Origin: Porticoccaceae bacterium UBA2002
GTDB taxonomy: Bacteria > Pseudomonadota > Gammaproteobacteria > Pseudomonadales > Porticoccaceae
Assembly: GCA_002334915.1 (NCBI GenBank)
Contig: DDCQ01000095.1
Location: 37,619 to 74,367 of the forward strand
Reading direction: 5' to 3'
DNA: 36,749 nt
The position numbers and the translations under genes are program-made. Shown here in pieces: positions 9,613-19,100 of the stretch (the stretch's first letter is position 1; each line of letters begins with the position of its first letter). The notes beneath the pieces were generated by a model that was given only the letters and a program-made list of their open reading frames with translations, was not told where the DNA came from and ran no database searches.

Positions 9613-11400
9613 ATGAGCAATATTGATGCAGATTCGGATCGGATAGAAAAGGCTCAGACAGAGTTGGAAATGGGTGACCTTCTGGTTGCCTACCTCAATC
9701 AATTAGGCGTTGAGTATGTATTTGGGGTCCCAGGTGGCACTATCGAGCCTCTCTACAATGCACTGGCCCGCAGCGAACGTCAGGGAGGCGTGCGGGCAGT
9801 AGTGGCCCGCCATGAGACCGGCGCCGCCTTTATGGCCGACGGTTATGCCAGAAATACCGGCAAGCTGGGCGTGTGCTGCTCAACCACCGGCCCCGGCGCC
9901 ACCAATATGATTACCGGCGTAGCCTCCGCCTACGAAAACAATGTACCCATGCTGGCAATTACCGCCCAGACCGCGATTTCAACCTTTGGTAAAGGCGCTA
10001 TCCAAGATTCCTCATGCACCGGTATCAACACAGTGGGCCTCTACCAGCACTGCACCAGATACAACACCTTAATCTCTCACCCAGCCCAGTTCGAACACAA
10101 GCTTTCAGCCGCTATTATGTCTGCTATGGGGTCACCGGCCGGGCCTGCGCATATCAGTGTGCCTCGGGATGTGATGGCGCTGCCGTCAATAAGTGGAGGC
10201 GCTAATTATCAACTAGATAAGTTATTGGACAGGCCTGCTCTTATAGATAGTGCCGCGGTTAATCAGTTGCATAAAGAACTGGCGGACGCCAAAAAGGTGG
10301 TATTTATAATTGGTGATGAAGCCTGCGATGCTATTGGCAGTATTCTGAGCCTGGCTGTCGAAATGAAAGCCGATATTGTGGTAACACCTCAGGGCAAGGG
10401 TCTGGTAAGCCCCTACCATCCTCAATTTAAAGGTGTTTTTGGCTTTGCAGGTCATCTCTCTGCAAAGGACGCTCTCACCGATTCCGAGGTTGATTTAGTG
10501 CTTGCCGCGGGGGCTAGATTCGGAGAATTCTCCAGCAATGCCTGGGATACAAAAACATTGCTGAATGGCAAGCTAGTGCATGTTGAATCCACTGAAGCCA
10601 ACCTCACTAGAACTCCAATGGCCAGGCTGCATGTAAGGGGTTGCCTGGCAACTATTTTCGACCATATCATTGATAAGCTTGGAATAGACTGCAGTCATTA
10701 TGTGCGAGCTATTAACCCCCGCAATGTAAAAATTGATATTGGCGCCCGACATTTTGAGTTTGACGATGAAAAAAGCTATCGCTCAAACGCCACTCCAATC
10801 AAACCTCAGCGAGTGATGCGTGACCTACCCAAGCTGTTTCCCGGTAATACCCGTTTCTTAGTTGATACTGGCAATAGTCTGGCCTGGGGTACACATTATC
10901 TGCATCCTTATGATAGGCGTATGTCAGGCAAGCGAACTGACCGTGGTGGTCTGTTTAGTGCGTCAGTAGACTTTGCATCCATGGGCTGGGCTATAGGCAG
11001 TGCAATTGGCACTGCTCTGGCAGATAGAAACAGAGTGGTTGTCTGTATAACCGGAGATGGCAGTTGGCTAATGAGTGGTCAGGAACTCACGGTAGCCATA
11101 GAAGAGCGATTGAAAGTCGTATTTGTGGTAATGAATGACAGCGCCTATGGCATGGTCAAACACGGGCAGACATTAACTGGTGCAGAGCCTATTGCTAATC
11201 AGCTAGCTGTAGTGGACTTCTGTGCCCTGGCAGAATCTATGGGAGCTCAGGCGGCGATAGTTGAGTCGCCCAAGGATTTAAATAATCTAGATATCAAATC
11301 GATCTGCCGCAGCGGTGGACCCACCGTATTGGACGTTCGAATAGATCCGAATGAGGCTCCCCCTATAGGTCTTAGAACTAATGTGTTGCAGAGTGGATGA
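9613..11400 (+). CDS. Thiamine diphosphate-dependent enzyme, acetolactate synthase-like
   Basis: This 595-residue protein has the three-domain fold of the acetolactate synthase/decarboxylase superfamily. The N-terminal pyrimidine-binding domain has the catalytic glutamate E68 in RHETGAAFMADGYAR and the family stretch TTGPGATNMITGVASAYEN. The central domain covers about 205-350. The C-terminal domain has the thiamine diphosphate motif, GDG at 481-483 through N508 in MNDSAYGM. It probably catalyses carboligation or decarboxylation of a 2-keto acid; the substrate is unknown. No gene for an acetolactate synthase small (ACT) subunit is adjacent, so a role in branched-chain amino-acid synthesis is less likely. 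Its ATGA overlaps the next gene. The first third is G+C rich, the rest clearly A+T richer. Confidence 0.9.
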   Translation: MSNIDADSDRIEKAQTELEMGDLLVAYLNQLGVEYVFGVPGGTIEPLYNALARSERQGGVRAVVARHETGAAFMADGYARNTGKLGVCCSTTGPGATNMITGVASAYENNVPMLAITAQTAISTFGKGAIQDSSCTGINTVGLYQHCTRYNTLISHPAQFEHKLSAAIMSAMGSPAGPAHISVPRDVMALPSISGGANYQLDKLLDRPALIDSAAVNQLHKELADAKKVVFIIGDEACDAIGSILSLAVEMKADIVVTPQGKGLVSPYHPQFKGVFGFAGHLSAKDALTDSEVDLVLAAGARFGEFSSNAWDTKTLLNGKLVHVESTEANLTRTPMARLHVRGCLATIFDHIIDKLGIDCSHYVRAINPRNVKIDIGARHFEFDDEKSYRSNATPIKPQRVMRDLPKLFPGNTRFLVDTGNSLAWGTHYLHPYDRRMSGKRTDRGGLFSASVDFASMGWAIGSAIGTALADRNRVVVCITGDGSWLMSGQELTVAIEERLKVVFVVMNDSAYGMVKHGQTLTGAEPIANQLAVVDFCALAESMGAQAAIVESPKDLNNLDIKSICRSGGPTVLDVRIDPNEAPPIGLRTNVLQSG

Positions 11401-12188
11401 GTCCAACTATCTCAGAAACGATTTCTACAAAAATATGGGATGAAGTGGCAGAGCCAGACAATCCCTTTGCAGCTGCCAGTTGTCGTTGTTCTGGCTTTGA
11501 TGTTTATGGCGACCTATTAAATAACGCTAGCTACATAGATTATCTCTACCTGATATTTAAGCTAGACCCCCCTAATAAAAAACAATCAAAAATTCTTGAA
11601 GGGCTTGCGATTGCGTTGGCTAATCTTGGACCCCGTGATCATGCGGTTAGGGCAGCCATGAATGCGGGTGTTGGTGGCTCCACTCATGCCTCCGCACTAA
11701 TTGTAGCAATCTCTGTAGGCGCGGGTAATCTGGGCGGCGCCAGGGAAGTTTTTTATGGCGTACAGTACTGGCAGGCCTGTGGTACAGGAATAGAAAAGTG
11801 GCGCGACCTAATCGCCAACCCGCCACAGCAGGCACGCCTGGATGTCTGGTTACCCATGGAACACACACCAGGCTTTGATCCCAATGGCGTCAACTGCCCT
11901 AAGCCTGTTATTCAAACTCTTGAGTACCTAGCTGATATAGATACAGCCGATCACCTCAAATGGTTGCGAGATAATCGCACAATACTCGAATCAAAAGCTG
12001 GCTATCCACTGGCCTTTTCTGGCCTAGCTTCGGCAGCCTTTTATGAACTTGAGCTGCAACCTGAACAGGCTGAGATGCTTTTTATGCTTATGCGGCTGCC
12101 TGGCGCGGCGGCACATGCATTAGAGCAAGAAAAGTCAGGTTGGCGAAAATATCCTTTTTTTTCGAAGGGATTCAAAGTCACAGAGTGA
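11397..12188 (+). CDS. Citrate synthase-fold protein lacking catalytic residues (paralog A)
   Basis: This 263-residue protein has the size of the citryl-CoA lyase module and resembles the citrate synthase family in its second half. RLPGAAAHALEQ at 233-244 matches the conserved AHxxEQ segment, and GAGNLGGAREV at 108-118 aligns with the GxxHGGA active-site loop. In that loop the first catalytic histidine is replaced by L112. The GFGHRVY-type segment with the second histidine is replaced by PGFDPNGV at 158-165. The N-x-D segment with the catalytic aspartate reads PLAFSGL, giving F207. Normal citrate synthase chemistry is therefore unlikely. The ATG overlaps the preceding stop as ATGA, so translation is coupled. 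It probably partners the next gene product. Alignments were made by eye. Confidence 0.72.
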   Translation: MSPTISETISTKIWDEVAEPDNPFAAASCRCSGFDVYGDLLNNASYIDYLYLIFKLDPPNKKQSKILEGLAIALANLGPRDHAVRAAMNAGVGGSTHASALIVAISVGAGNLGGAREVFYGVQYWQACGTGIEKWRDLIANPPQQARLDVWLPMEHTPGFDPNGVNCPKPVIQTLEYLADIDTADHLKWLRDNRTILESKAGYPLAFSGLASAAFYELELQPEQAEMLFMLMRLPGAAAHALEQEKSGWRKYPFFSKGFKVTE

Positions 12189-12216
12189 TACATCAAACAT
12201 TATTAATGAGTTTTGT

Positions 12217-13038
12217 ATGTCCCATCACAGTAAGTTAGAGAAATTTGAAGATAATTGGCAAACGTCCATGGGTGGCTTGCAACCTGACGGAAATGTGCTG
12301 CTGAGGGGCAAAAATATATTCACCGATCTGAATGAGGATAGGTGGATGGAGTTTTTGTTGTTTGCGGTTACTGGAAGGAAGGATTCCAATTTAGCCCGGT
12401 TAATTGAAGCTATCTGGGTTATTTGTACCAGCTATCCTGATCCGCGGATTTGGAATAATAGAGTTGCTGCTTTAGCTGGAACGTCAAGGTCAACCGGGGT
12501 TTTGGCGACAGCAGGAGCATTGGCAGTTACCGAGGCAATGATTTATGGGTCTAGGGCAATTTTGGGGGCCTCTGACTTCCTTTACCGGCTTAAAGCTCGG
12601 CTTAATGAAAATGTCTGTCTAGACGAAGTTGTGCTCTGTGAGCTGAAAGAGTTTAGAAATGTATATGGGTTTGGGCGGCCAGTCTTATCTGAGGATGAAC
12701 GAGTAAAGCCGATGATGGAATTCGCATCGTCTCGAGGTTATGGGCAAGGTAAGTATATAAATCTGGTTTTTGAGATAGATAATTTTTTTAAGCAATCTAG
12801 GTACAAGTATCGAGTCAATATAGCCGCAGTCACGGGCGGGCTTTTGGCCGATGAGGGAATCAAGCCTCGCGAGTTCTATGACATGACGACTCTCGCATTT
12901 ACGGGGGGGTACATGCCCTGTTATGCAGATGCATTAAGCAAGCCTGAGGGTGCATTGTTTCCTTTGCGCTCTGATCGCATCCGGTTCACTGGGGCTGTTA
13001 AGCAGAGAAAATGGAATGAATTTTTTGGAATGGGATAA
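12217..13038 (+). CDS. Citrate synthase-fold protein lacking catalytic residues (paralog B)
   Basis: This 273-residue protein looks like a second, divergent member of the citrate synthase/citryl-CoA lyase fold. The helical segment WMEFLLFAVTGR (43-54) and the stretch SYPDPRIWNNRVAALAGTSR are like those of small citrate-synthase-like proteins. The loop expected to hold GPxHGGA reads TEAMIYGSRA, with Y110 in place of histidine. The second active-site segment is clear, GFGRPVLSEDER at 151-162, but R154 replaces the histidine. The N-x-D segment reads VNIAAV, with A203 for aspartate, and C235 replaces the histidine of the AHxxE segment. It starts 28 bases after paralog A; no strong ribosome binding site is visible. 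A heteromeric pair with paralog A is the likely state. Function is unknown. Confidence 0.65.
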   Translation: MSHHSKLEKFEDNWQTSMGGLQPDGNVLLRGKNIFTDLNEDRWMEFLLFAVTGRKDSNLARLIEAIWVICTSYPDPRIWNNRVAALAGTSRSTGVLATAGALAVTEAMIYGSRAILGASDFLYRLKARLNENVCLDEVVLCELKEFRNVYGFGRPVLSEDERVKPMMEFASSRGYGQGKYINLVFEIDNFFKQSRYKYRVNIAAVTGGLLADEGIKPREFYDMTTLAFTGGYMPCYADALSKPEGALFPLRSDRIRFTGAVKQRKWNEFFGMG

Positions 13039-13044
13039 CAAATT

Positions 13045-15171
13045 ATGAAAAGTCTTTTGAGTTGGTTTTTTGTTGTAGTGCCCGTTGTGGCTTTTTCTGA
13101 AGCCCAGATATCAGACCCTGATTTGGAAGGGTTAGCCATATACGGTGATGAAGATTTTATTAGTATTGCGACTGGTGTGTCTCAGCCGATTGCGAAGGCC
13201 CCAGCAGTAGCCTCTGTTATAACAGCATTAGACATAAAACGCTTGGGAGCCACTGACATAGATCAGGTACTCGAAACAGTGCCAGGTTTGCATGTTGCCA
13301 GAAGTACGATCTATAACCCGCTTTATAACTTTCGTGGGATTCACTCCGATTTTAACCCTCAGGTTTTGATGCTTATCAATGGGGTACCTTTGAGTAATCT
13401 ATTTCATGGCGATCGAAATTTAGTATGGGGAGGTATGCCCGTCGAATCTATTTCCAGAATTGAAGTTATTCGAGGGCCAGGTTCCGCACTCTACGGAGCT
13501 GATGCTTTTGCCGGAGTTATCAATATTGTTACCAAGGGCTATAGTGAGTTGGAAGAGACATCGGCAGGCGGTCGACTTGGCTCAAACCACTCCGCAGACT
13601 TTTGGATATCTGGTGCAACAGTGGCTGGCCCAGTAGAACTCTCCGCTATGCTAGAACTTCATAAAACTAATGGCGCTAATGAGTTAGTTGTATCAGACGG
13701 GCAGTCGTTTCTTGATTTCGTTACTGGTACTAACGTATCAAATGCTCCTGGGAACACTAACCTTGAGAGAGACAATCTAGATCTTAGGCTGGAGGCGGCA
13801 ACTGAACATGTAAGGGTCCGCCTTGGTGCTCAGATTAGAAATGATTTTGGCGAGGGAGCCGGTGCTGCCCAATTACTAAACAGAGAAAATAACTTTGAGA
13901 GTAAGCGCTACAATATTGATATTACCTACGCGAAAGAAGATTTCTTTCCACATGTTGATTTGGAAGTCCAAGTGAGTCATTACGATACTTCTCAGGAGGT
14001 GGAAGGTGATTTTCTTGTATACCCTCCAGGCTCCACCGGACCTTTTCTAACGCCCACTGGCATACCCATCTTTGGCATATTCCCCGATGGCGTTATCGGC
14101 AGCCCGGAGATTTTCGAAAACCACAGCAGGGCGGGTTTTACCGCCAAATATGACGGTATCAGGAAACACGATATCAGCTTTGGTTCTGGTTATTATCATG
14201 GTGAAATTGACAGGGTCACTGAAGAAAAGAACTTTGGCATTAACCCAGTCACGCTGTTGCCCATTCTGCCGGGCGATCCGGTGGTCGATGTCTCGGATAC
14301 ACCGTTTGTATTCCTGACTGAGGACCAGCGCGAAAATACCTATATCTATGTGCAGGATGTGTGGCGTTTTGCCAATGACTGGGAGTTGACCGCCGGCTTG
14401 CGGTACGACGATTATTCAGACTTTGGTTCCACCACTAATCCGCGGCTGGCGCTGGTGTGGTCTACGTCCTATCAGTTGACTACTAAATTCCTCTATGGCG
14501 AGGCGTTTAGGGCGCCATCATTTGCTCAGACAAGGGCCATCAATAACCCACTGATTCTGGGTAATCTGGACCTCAAACCCGAGGAGATAAAAAGCTATGA
14601 ATTGGCTTTTGATTATCGCCCCAGCTACGACATTACGCTGAACATGAATTTTTTCTACTATGATTGGAGTGACATCATTCAATTTATACCGGACAGCAGT
14701 GGCAGTACCAGAACAGCACAAAATGCCGGAGAGCAGAACGGTAAAGGGTTAGAGTTTGAAGCCAAATGGACCATTACAGACAGTCTTAAGTTTAGTGGCA
14801 ACTTCGCTTGGCAGGATTCCTACGATGAGCTGGCTGCTGCTGATGCGGCCAATTCGCCAGAGAAGCAGCTCTATCTGCGCACCGACTGGCAGATCAATAA
14901 CCGCTGGCGCATCAATATGCAGGCCAACTGGGTGATGGACCGCAACCGGGCGGCTGACGACCTGCGCGACCCGGTCGGGGACTATGTGCTGTTCGATATG
15001 AATATAAGAAATAAGCTGTCAGAGAATATGGAGATTGCACTGATTATTAATAATCTATTTGGCGAGGATGCCTTCGAACCCAGCCCAAATGCCATGCCAA
15101 GCCCGTTTATTCCCAATGATTTACCGCTGGCCGGGCGCAGTTTTCTGGGAGAGATTCGCTACAAGTTTTAA
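13045..15171 (+). CDS. TonB-dependent outer-membrane receptor
   Basis: This 708-residue protein is a TonB-dependent receptor that takes up a ligand across the outer membrane using inner-membrane proton energy. A signal peptide (residues 1-20) is followed by the plug domain. Plug signatures include APAVASVITALDIKRLG, VLETVPGLHV, LMLINGVPLSNL and IEVIRGPGSALYGADAFAGV. The beta-barrel follows, with the late motifs FLYGEAFRAPSF, NLDLKPEEIKSYELAFDY and NIRNKLSENMEIALIINNLF. The protein ends in phenylalanine, as expected for outer-membrane assembly. No clear TonB box is seen. The ATG is six bases after the preceding stop. The 5' half is A+T rich and the 3' half G+C rich, with the change near 14,040, which suggests a mosaic gene. 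The ligand is unknown. Confidence 0.95.
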   Translation: MKSLLSWFFVVVPVVAFSEAQISDPDLEGLAIYGDEDFISIATGVSQPIAKAPAVASVITALDIKRLGATDIDQVLETVPGLHVARSTIYNPLYNFRGIHSDFNPQVLMLINGVPLSNLFHGDRNLVWGGMPVESISRIEVIRGPGSALYGADAFAGVINIVTKGYSELEETSAGGRLGSNHSADFWISGATVAGPVELSAMLELHKTNGANELVVSDGQSFLDFVTGTNVSNAPGNTNLERDNLDLRLEAATEHVRVRLGAQIRNDFGEGAGAAQLLNRENNFESKRYNIDITYAKEDFFPHVDLEVQVSHYDTSQEVEGDFLVYPPGSTGPFLTPTGIPIFGIFPDGVIGSPEIFENHSRAGFTAKYDGIRKHDISFGSGYYHGEIDRVTEEKNFGINPVTLLPILPGDPVVDVSDTPFVFLTEDQRENTYIYVQDVWRFANDWELTAGLRYDDYSDFGSTTNPRLALVWSTSYQLTTKFLYGEAFRAPSFAQTRAINNPLILGNLDLKPEEIKSYELAFDYRPSYDITLNMNFFYYDWSDIIQFIPDSSGSTRTAQNAGEQNGKGLEFEAKWTITDSLKFSGNFAWQDSYDELAAADAANSPEKQLYLRTDWQINNRWRINMQANWVMDRNRAADDLRDPVGDYVLFDMNIRNKLSENMEIALIINNLFGEDAFEPSPNAMPSPFIPNDLPLAGRSFLGEIRYKF

Positions 15172-15231
15172 TCATAAGCACTATCTGGAGATAGGCGTAT
15201 TAAAATTAAAGGACTAATAAGAGATTGGCTT

Positions 15232-16140
15232 GTGGTTGCTATGATGCTGGTGTTACAGCCGGCCTTCTCATTGGAAACTACAGCCGAGAAAGGTACTCCC
15301 GGGCCGCGACTGGCTGTGGTTTTTCCCGAGGTGCGGCAACCCTTTCTCAAGGTCTACCATACCATCGCCGAAGGAGCGGCTGAGGGCTTTGGCGGACCTA
15401 CCTCTCAAATAATTCTTGATCTGAAAAAGCCTACCAACGACCTGGAGTCAAGAATTGGCAATCACATGGTAGTAGCATTGGGTGGCCGCGGGGTGACTCA
15501 ACTGGACCCCGTAGAGCTTGCCCATCCTCTGGTGGTGGGAGCAGTCAGTCGGCGCATTCCCGGTGTCTATGGCATGAGCATGGTGCCCGAGGAGTCAGTA
15601 ATAGTGACCAAGCTGCATGCCCTGGCGCCAGAGACCGGGCGCGTATTTGTAGTAGTGCGGGCAAACGACAATATTATTGATCTCAAATCTGCTCAGCTGG
15701 CGTTTAACCATCTGGGTATTCAGTTGGTCATTCACGAGGCGGAGGACCTGCGCGCCGCCGCGGTTATTTACCGAAAAGTAATTCGTACTCTGGGCCCGGG
15801 CGACGCAGTATGGATTCCATCTGGCGATCGCTTTGTTGGCAATGCACTGTTATCTATTTTATTGCAGGCTTCCTGGAAGTCTGAGTTTGTGGTGTTTTCA
15901 TCTAACCCAACCCATGTCAAAAGGGGAGCGCTATTTTCAGTTTATCCAGATAATTTTCAGATGGGCGTGCGCCTTGGAGAACTGGCCCGCAAAGTTGCCG
16001 AGGGAGGACAGCAACAAGCTGGCATGGAGCCGCTGCAGTCTGTTTTTGTCACTCTCAACGAAAGAACCAGCAATCACCTTGGTATATTGCTGACGGACGA
16101 TATGAAGGAACATATCGATCTGGTACTGCCAGCGCGGTGA
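15232..16140 (+). CDS. Orphan periplasmic substrate-binding-like protein
   Basis: The protein resembles periplasmic binding proteins of the ABC substrate-binding (TrpX/PF04392-like) type: two alpha/beta lobes, with PRLAVVFPEVRQPFLKVYH near the start and YPDNFQMGVRLGELA near the end. No permease or ATPase gene is nearby. The next gene, six bases on, encodes a kinase with a periplasmic sensor loop, so this protein may present a ligand to that kinase. The GTG start gives a signal peptide with no basic residues (MVAMMLVLQPAFS). An in-frame ATT at 15199, with GGAG eight bases upstream, would give MKIKGLIRDWLVVAMMLVLQ, a better signal peptide. No ATG, GTG or TTG lies between the upstream in-frame stop and 15232. 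Confidence 0.75.
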   Translation: MVAMMLVLQPAFSLETTAEKGTPGPRLAVVFPEVRQPFLKVYHTIAEGAAEGFGGPTSQIILDLKKPTNDLESRIGNHMVVALGGRGVTQLDPVELAHPLVVGAVSRRIPGVYGMSMVPEESVIVTKLHALAPETGRVFVVVRANDNIIDLKSAQLAFNHLGIQLVIHEAEDLRAAAVIYRKVIRTLGPGDAVWIPSGDRFVGNALLSILLQASWKSEFVVFSSNPTHVKRGALFSVYPDNFQMGVRLGELARKVAEGGQQQAGMEPLQSVFVTLNERTSNHLGILLTDDMKEHIDLVLPAR

Positions 16141-16146
16141 CAGATC

Positions 16147-19100
16147 ATGCCTACTTTTAACAAAGGCTGGTTTGACCGGCTTCAGTTTAGACATCAGCTC
16201 GGGGTTATTTTTGTTGTTGGTATTATTGTGCTGACACTGATTACCTCCTTTGTGGTCAGTAAAGTATCCACAGTTATTATTACCAAACAGCAAATCCAGC
16301 AGGGCTTGCAGGTGACCGAATCACTGGCCAACCAGAGTGAGCTGGCCCTGCTGTATCAGAGTGCCGAATCAGCTCGCGATATTGCCGAGAGCGCCATAAA
16401 CTTTCCCGAAGTTAAAGGCATCAGAATTGAAACCGAAAAACGCGAAGAGCTCTATCAGTTGGGCGACAGCTATCCAGATACTGTGTTTATCAGCGCTGGC
16501 ATACAGACCCCAACCCTGATTGCCGAGAACGGCAAGTATTGGCTGTTTTCTGCACCAGTTATGTCCACCCAGGACTATGACAACCAGCTAAATATATTGC
16601 CAGACGATATGGAGAGCTTTCTACTCGGCCATATCACCGTGCTGGTGGGCAAAGATACTCAGATATTGATGCAGAAGGGCATTCTGCGCAGCAACCTGAC
16701 TATTTCCAGCGGCCTCGCCTGTATTCTTCTAGTACTGCTATTGATGATTGCCCGCCGACTCACCAAGCCAATCGAACATCTGTCCGAAACCATGAAACGC
16801 GCCCAGACCGGTGATAGCCTGATCAGAGCCGAGATTGAAGGCCCCAGCGATATCACTGATATGCAGGCGTCATTCAATAATATGATGGAGGTGCTGGAGC
16901 GCCGCCAACACGAACTCCACGACGCCATGCAATCAGCCCTGGCCTCAGCAAAAGCCAAGGGAGAATTTGCCGCCAATGTGACCCATGAGCTGCGCACCCC
17001 AATGAACGCCGTGTTGGGTATGCTGGATCTACTGCTGACCATGGGGCTGACCGTCAAACAGCAGGAATATGTAGAGACCGCCAAGTCATCTGGCCACGCG
17101 CTGTTATCACTGATCGACGAGGTACTCAATTTTTCTGAGGCAGATGCAGGCAAGATAAATATTATTAATCGCGACTGCAGTCTCTATGAAACCCTGGACG
17201 ATGTGGTTGGTCTGCTGGCCAATCAGGCGCTTAAAAAGCAGATTGCTATTGGCTATGCAGTTGCCGACGACGTGCCCAGTAGTTTTAGTGCCGACAGCGG
17301 GCGGCTGCGTCAGGTGCTGATTAATCTGGCCGGCAATGCCATCAAATTTACCGACAGTGGCGAGGTGTCCATCTATGTGAGTGCAGTGCGAACCGGCGGC
17401 AAGAAGCGGCCCATATCATCGCTGTACTTTAAGGTAGTGGACACAGGTATAGGTATAGACAGGGAAGACCAAAAACGCATTTTCGAGGCCTTTACCCAGG
17501 TTGATGCCTCCACCACCAAACAGTATCCAGGCACAGGTCTTGGTCTGGCTATTTCTCGCCAATTAGTGGAGTTGATGGGTGGTACTATTTCCGTATCAAG
17601 CCAGCTTGGCACAGGCAGTGAGTTTAGTTTTACCCTGCCTATAGTGACCATGGATGAACCTGCAGTAGAACCAGTTTACAGCGAACTAAAAGGCCTGACG
17701 GCCCTGTTTGTCAGCAAGGCCAGGGTGATGAGGCTATTTGCAGAGGGCCGCCTCAATAAGCTGGGCCTAACAGCTATTACCGCCCGCTCTGGCCTGGAGG
17801 CCTTTAAGATTATTAGAGACCCGGATACCGACGTCTCTGTAGACCTGCTGTTTGTCGACGAGGATATGGTCGATATCAAGCTCAATGACTTTACCAGAAT
17901 TATGAGCGATGAACCCAGATTCAATGACAAGCTGACGGTTATTTTAAGCAACCCCTGGGCTCCGGATACTCAGGTGGGCCAGCTGTCATTGCCGCGCCTT
18001 AACAAACCCCTAAAGTCAGATTCATTTTTGCAGGCACTTAGTGGCAAGTTAATCAACGAAGAGATCGACCAGCCCAAAGCACAGCCCATGGTGGATATAC
18101 AGCCCCATCGCCTCTGCAAGGTATTAGTGGTAGATGACAACAAGGCCAATCAAAAAGTAGCAGTGGCCATGCTGGACAAGCTGGGTTGTCTGTCGCGGTT
18201 GGCTGAAAACGGGCGTCAGGCAGTGGAATGTATTTTGCGCGAGCGGTTTGACCTGGTGCTGATGGACTGCAATATGCCAGTGATGAGCGGCTACGACGCC
18301 ACCCGGCAAGTGCGCGTCTACGAAGCGGATAACGCCGGCACATTGCCCATTATTGCGATGACCGCCAATAACTCCGATGCCGAGGCCGACAAGTGCCGCG
18401 AGGCAGGCATGAATGACTTTCTGCCCAAGCCTCTGAGTCTGGCCGGCCTGCGTGAGCAACTTGAAAAGTGGGCCCATATTTCTGTCGATGAGATACAGCG
18501 GGTTGCAGAGCCAGAGGGGGATTATTCTGAGAAGGACCAGACCCCGTCCATCGCCAATCCCTCGACCCCCAGCCGGGAGGTAGCAGAGAATCCCGATGCA
18601 AGCACACAGCAGGATGATGAACGCTCACCCCTAAGCTACGACATTAAGGTAATGGACGCGCTTAAAGATGCAGTGGGCGATGCGGTAGGCTCGCTGATTG
18701 AGGCCTTTCAGGAGGATATGCTGATTTATCTGGAAAACCTCAATATAGCAATCGACAATGACGACGAGTCACAGATTCGTCAGATTGCTCACACCATTAA
18801 AGGCAGCGCCTCCAACTTTGGCGCCTACGATCTGGTCAAACACAGCAAGGAACTGGAAGATCGCGCCACCGCCAACAATATCGAAAATGCCGCAGATTAC
18901 GCCCGGCGCATCAGCCAGGCTTTCGATGCAGTCAGTATCGACCTGCGGCAGGAGATGTCGCTAATTGACCAGATAGACAAAGTCAGTGTCGGCCCCCAGA
19001 AACAGAGTTATCGCATTCTGGTGGTGGACGATGACCGCTCAATTCGCCTGCTATTGGTGAATGCATTTCGGCGCGAAGAATATCAGCTGGAAGAGGCCGC

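Noticed and set aside
9613..11400. Biosynthetic acetolactate synthase IlvB
   Set aside because: The fold and cofactor motifs fit, but no small-subunit gene is adjacent and the neighbours are citrate-synthase-like genes, so I did not assign the ilvB symbol.
11397..13038. A single citrate synthase gene split by a frameshift
   Set aside because: Both proteins align by eye to the same active-site segments, so they are two paralogs and not two halves of one protein.
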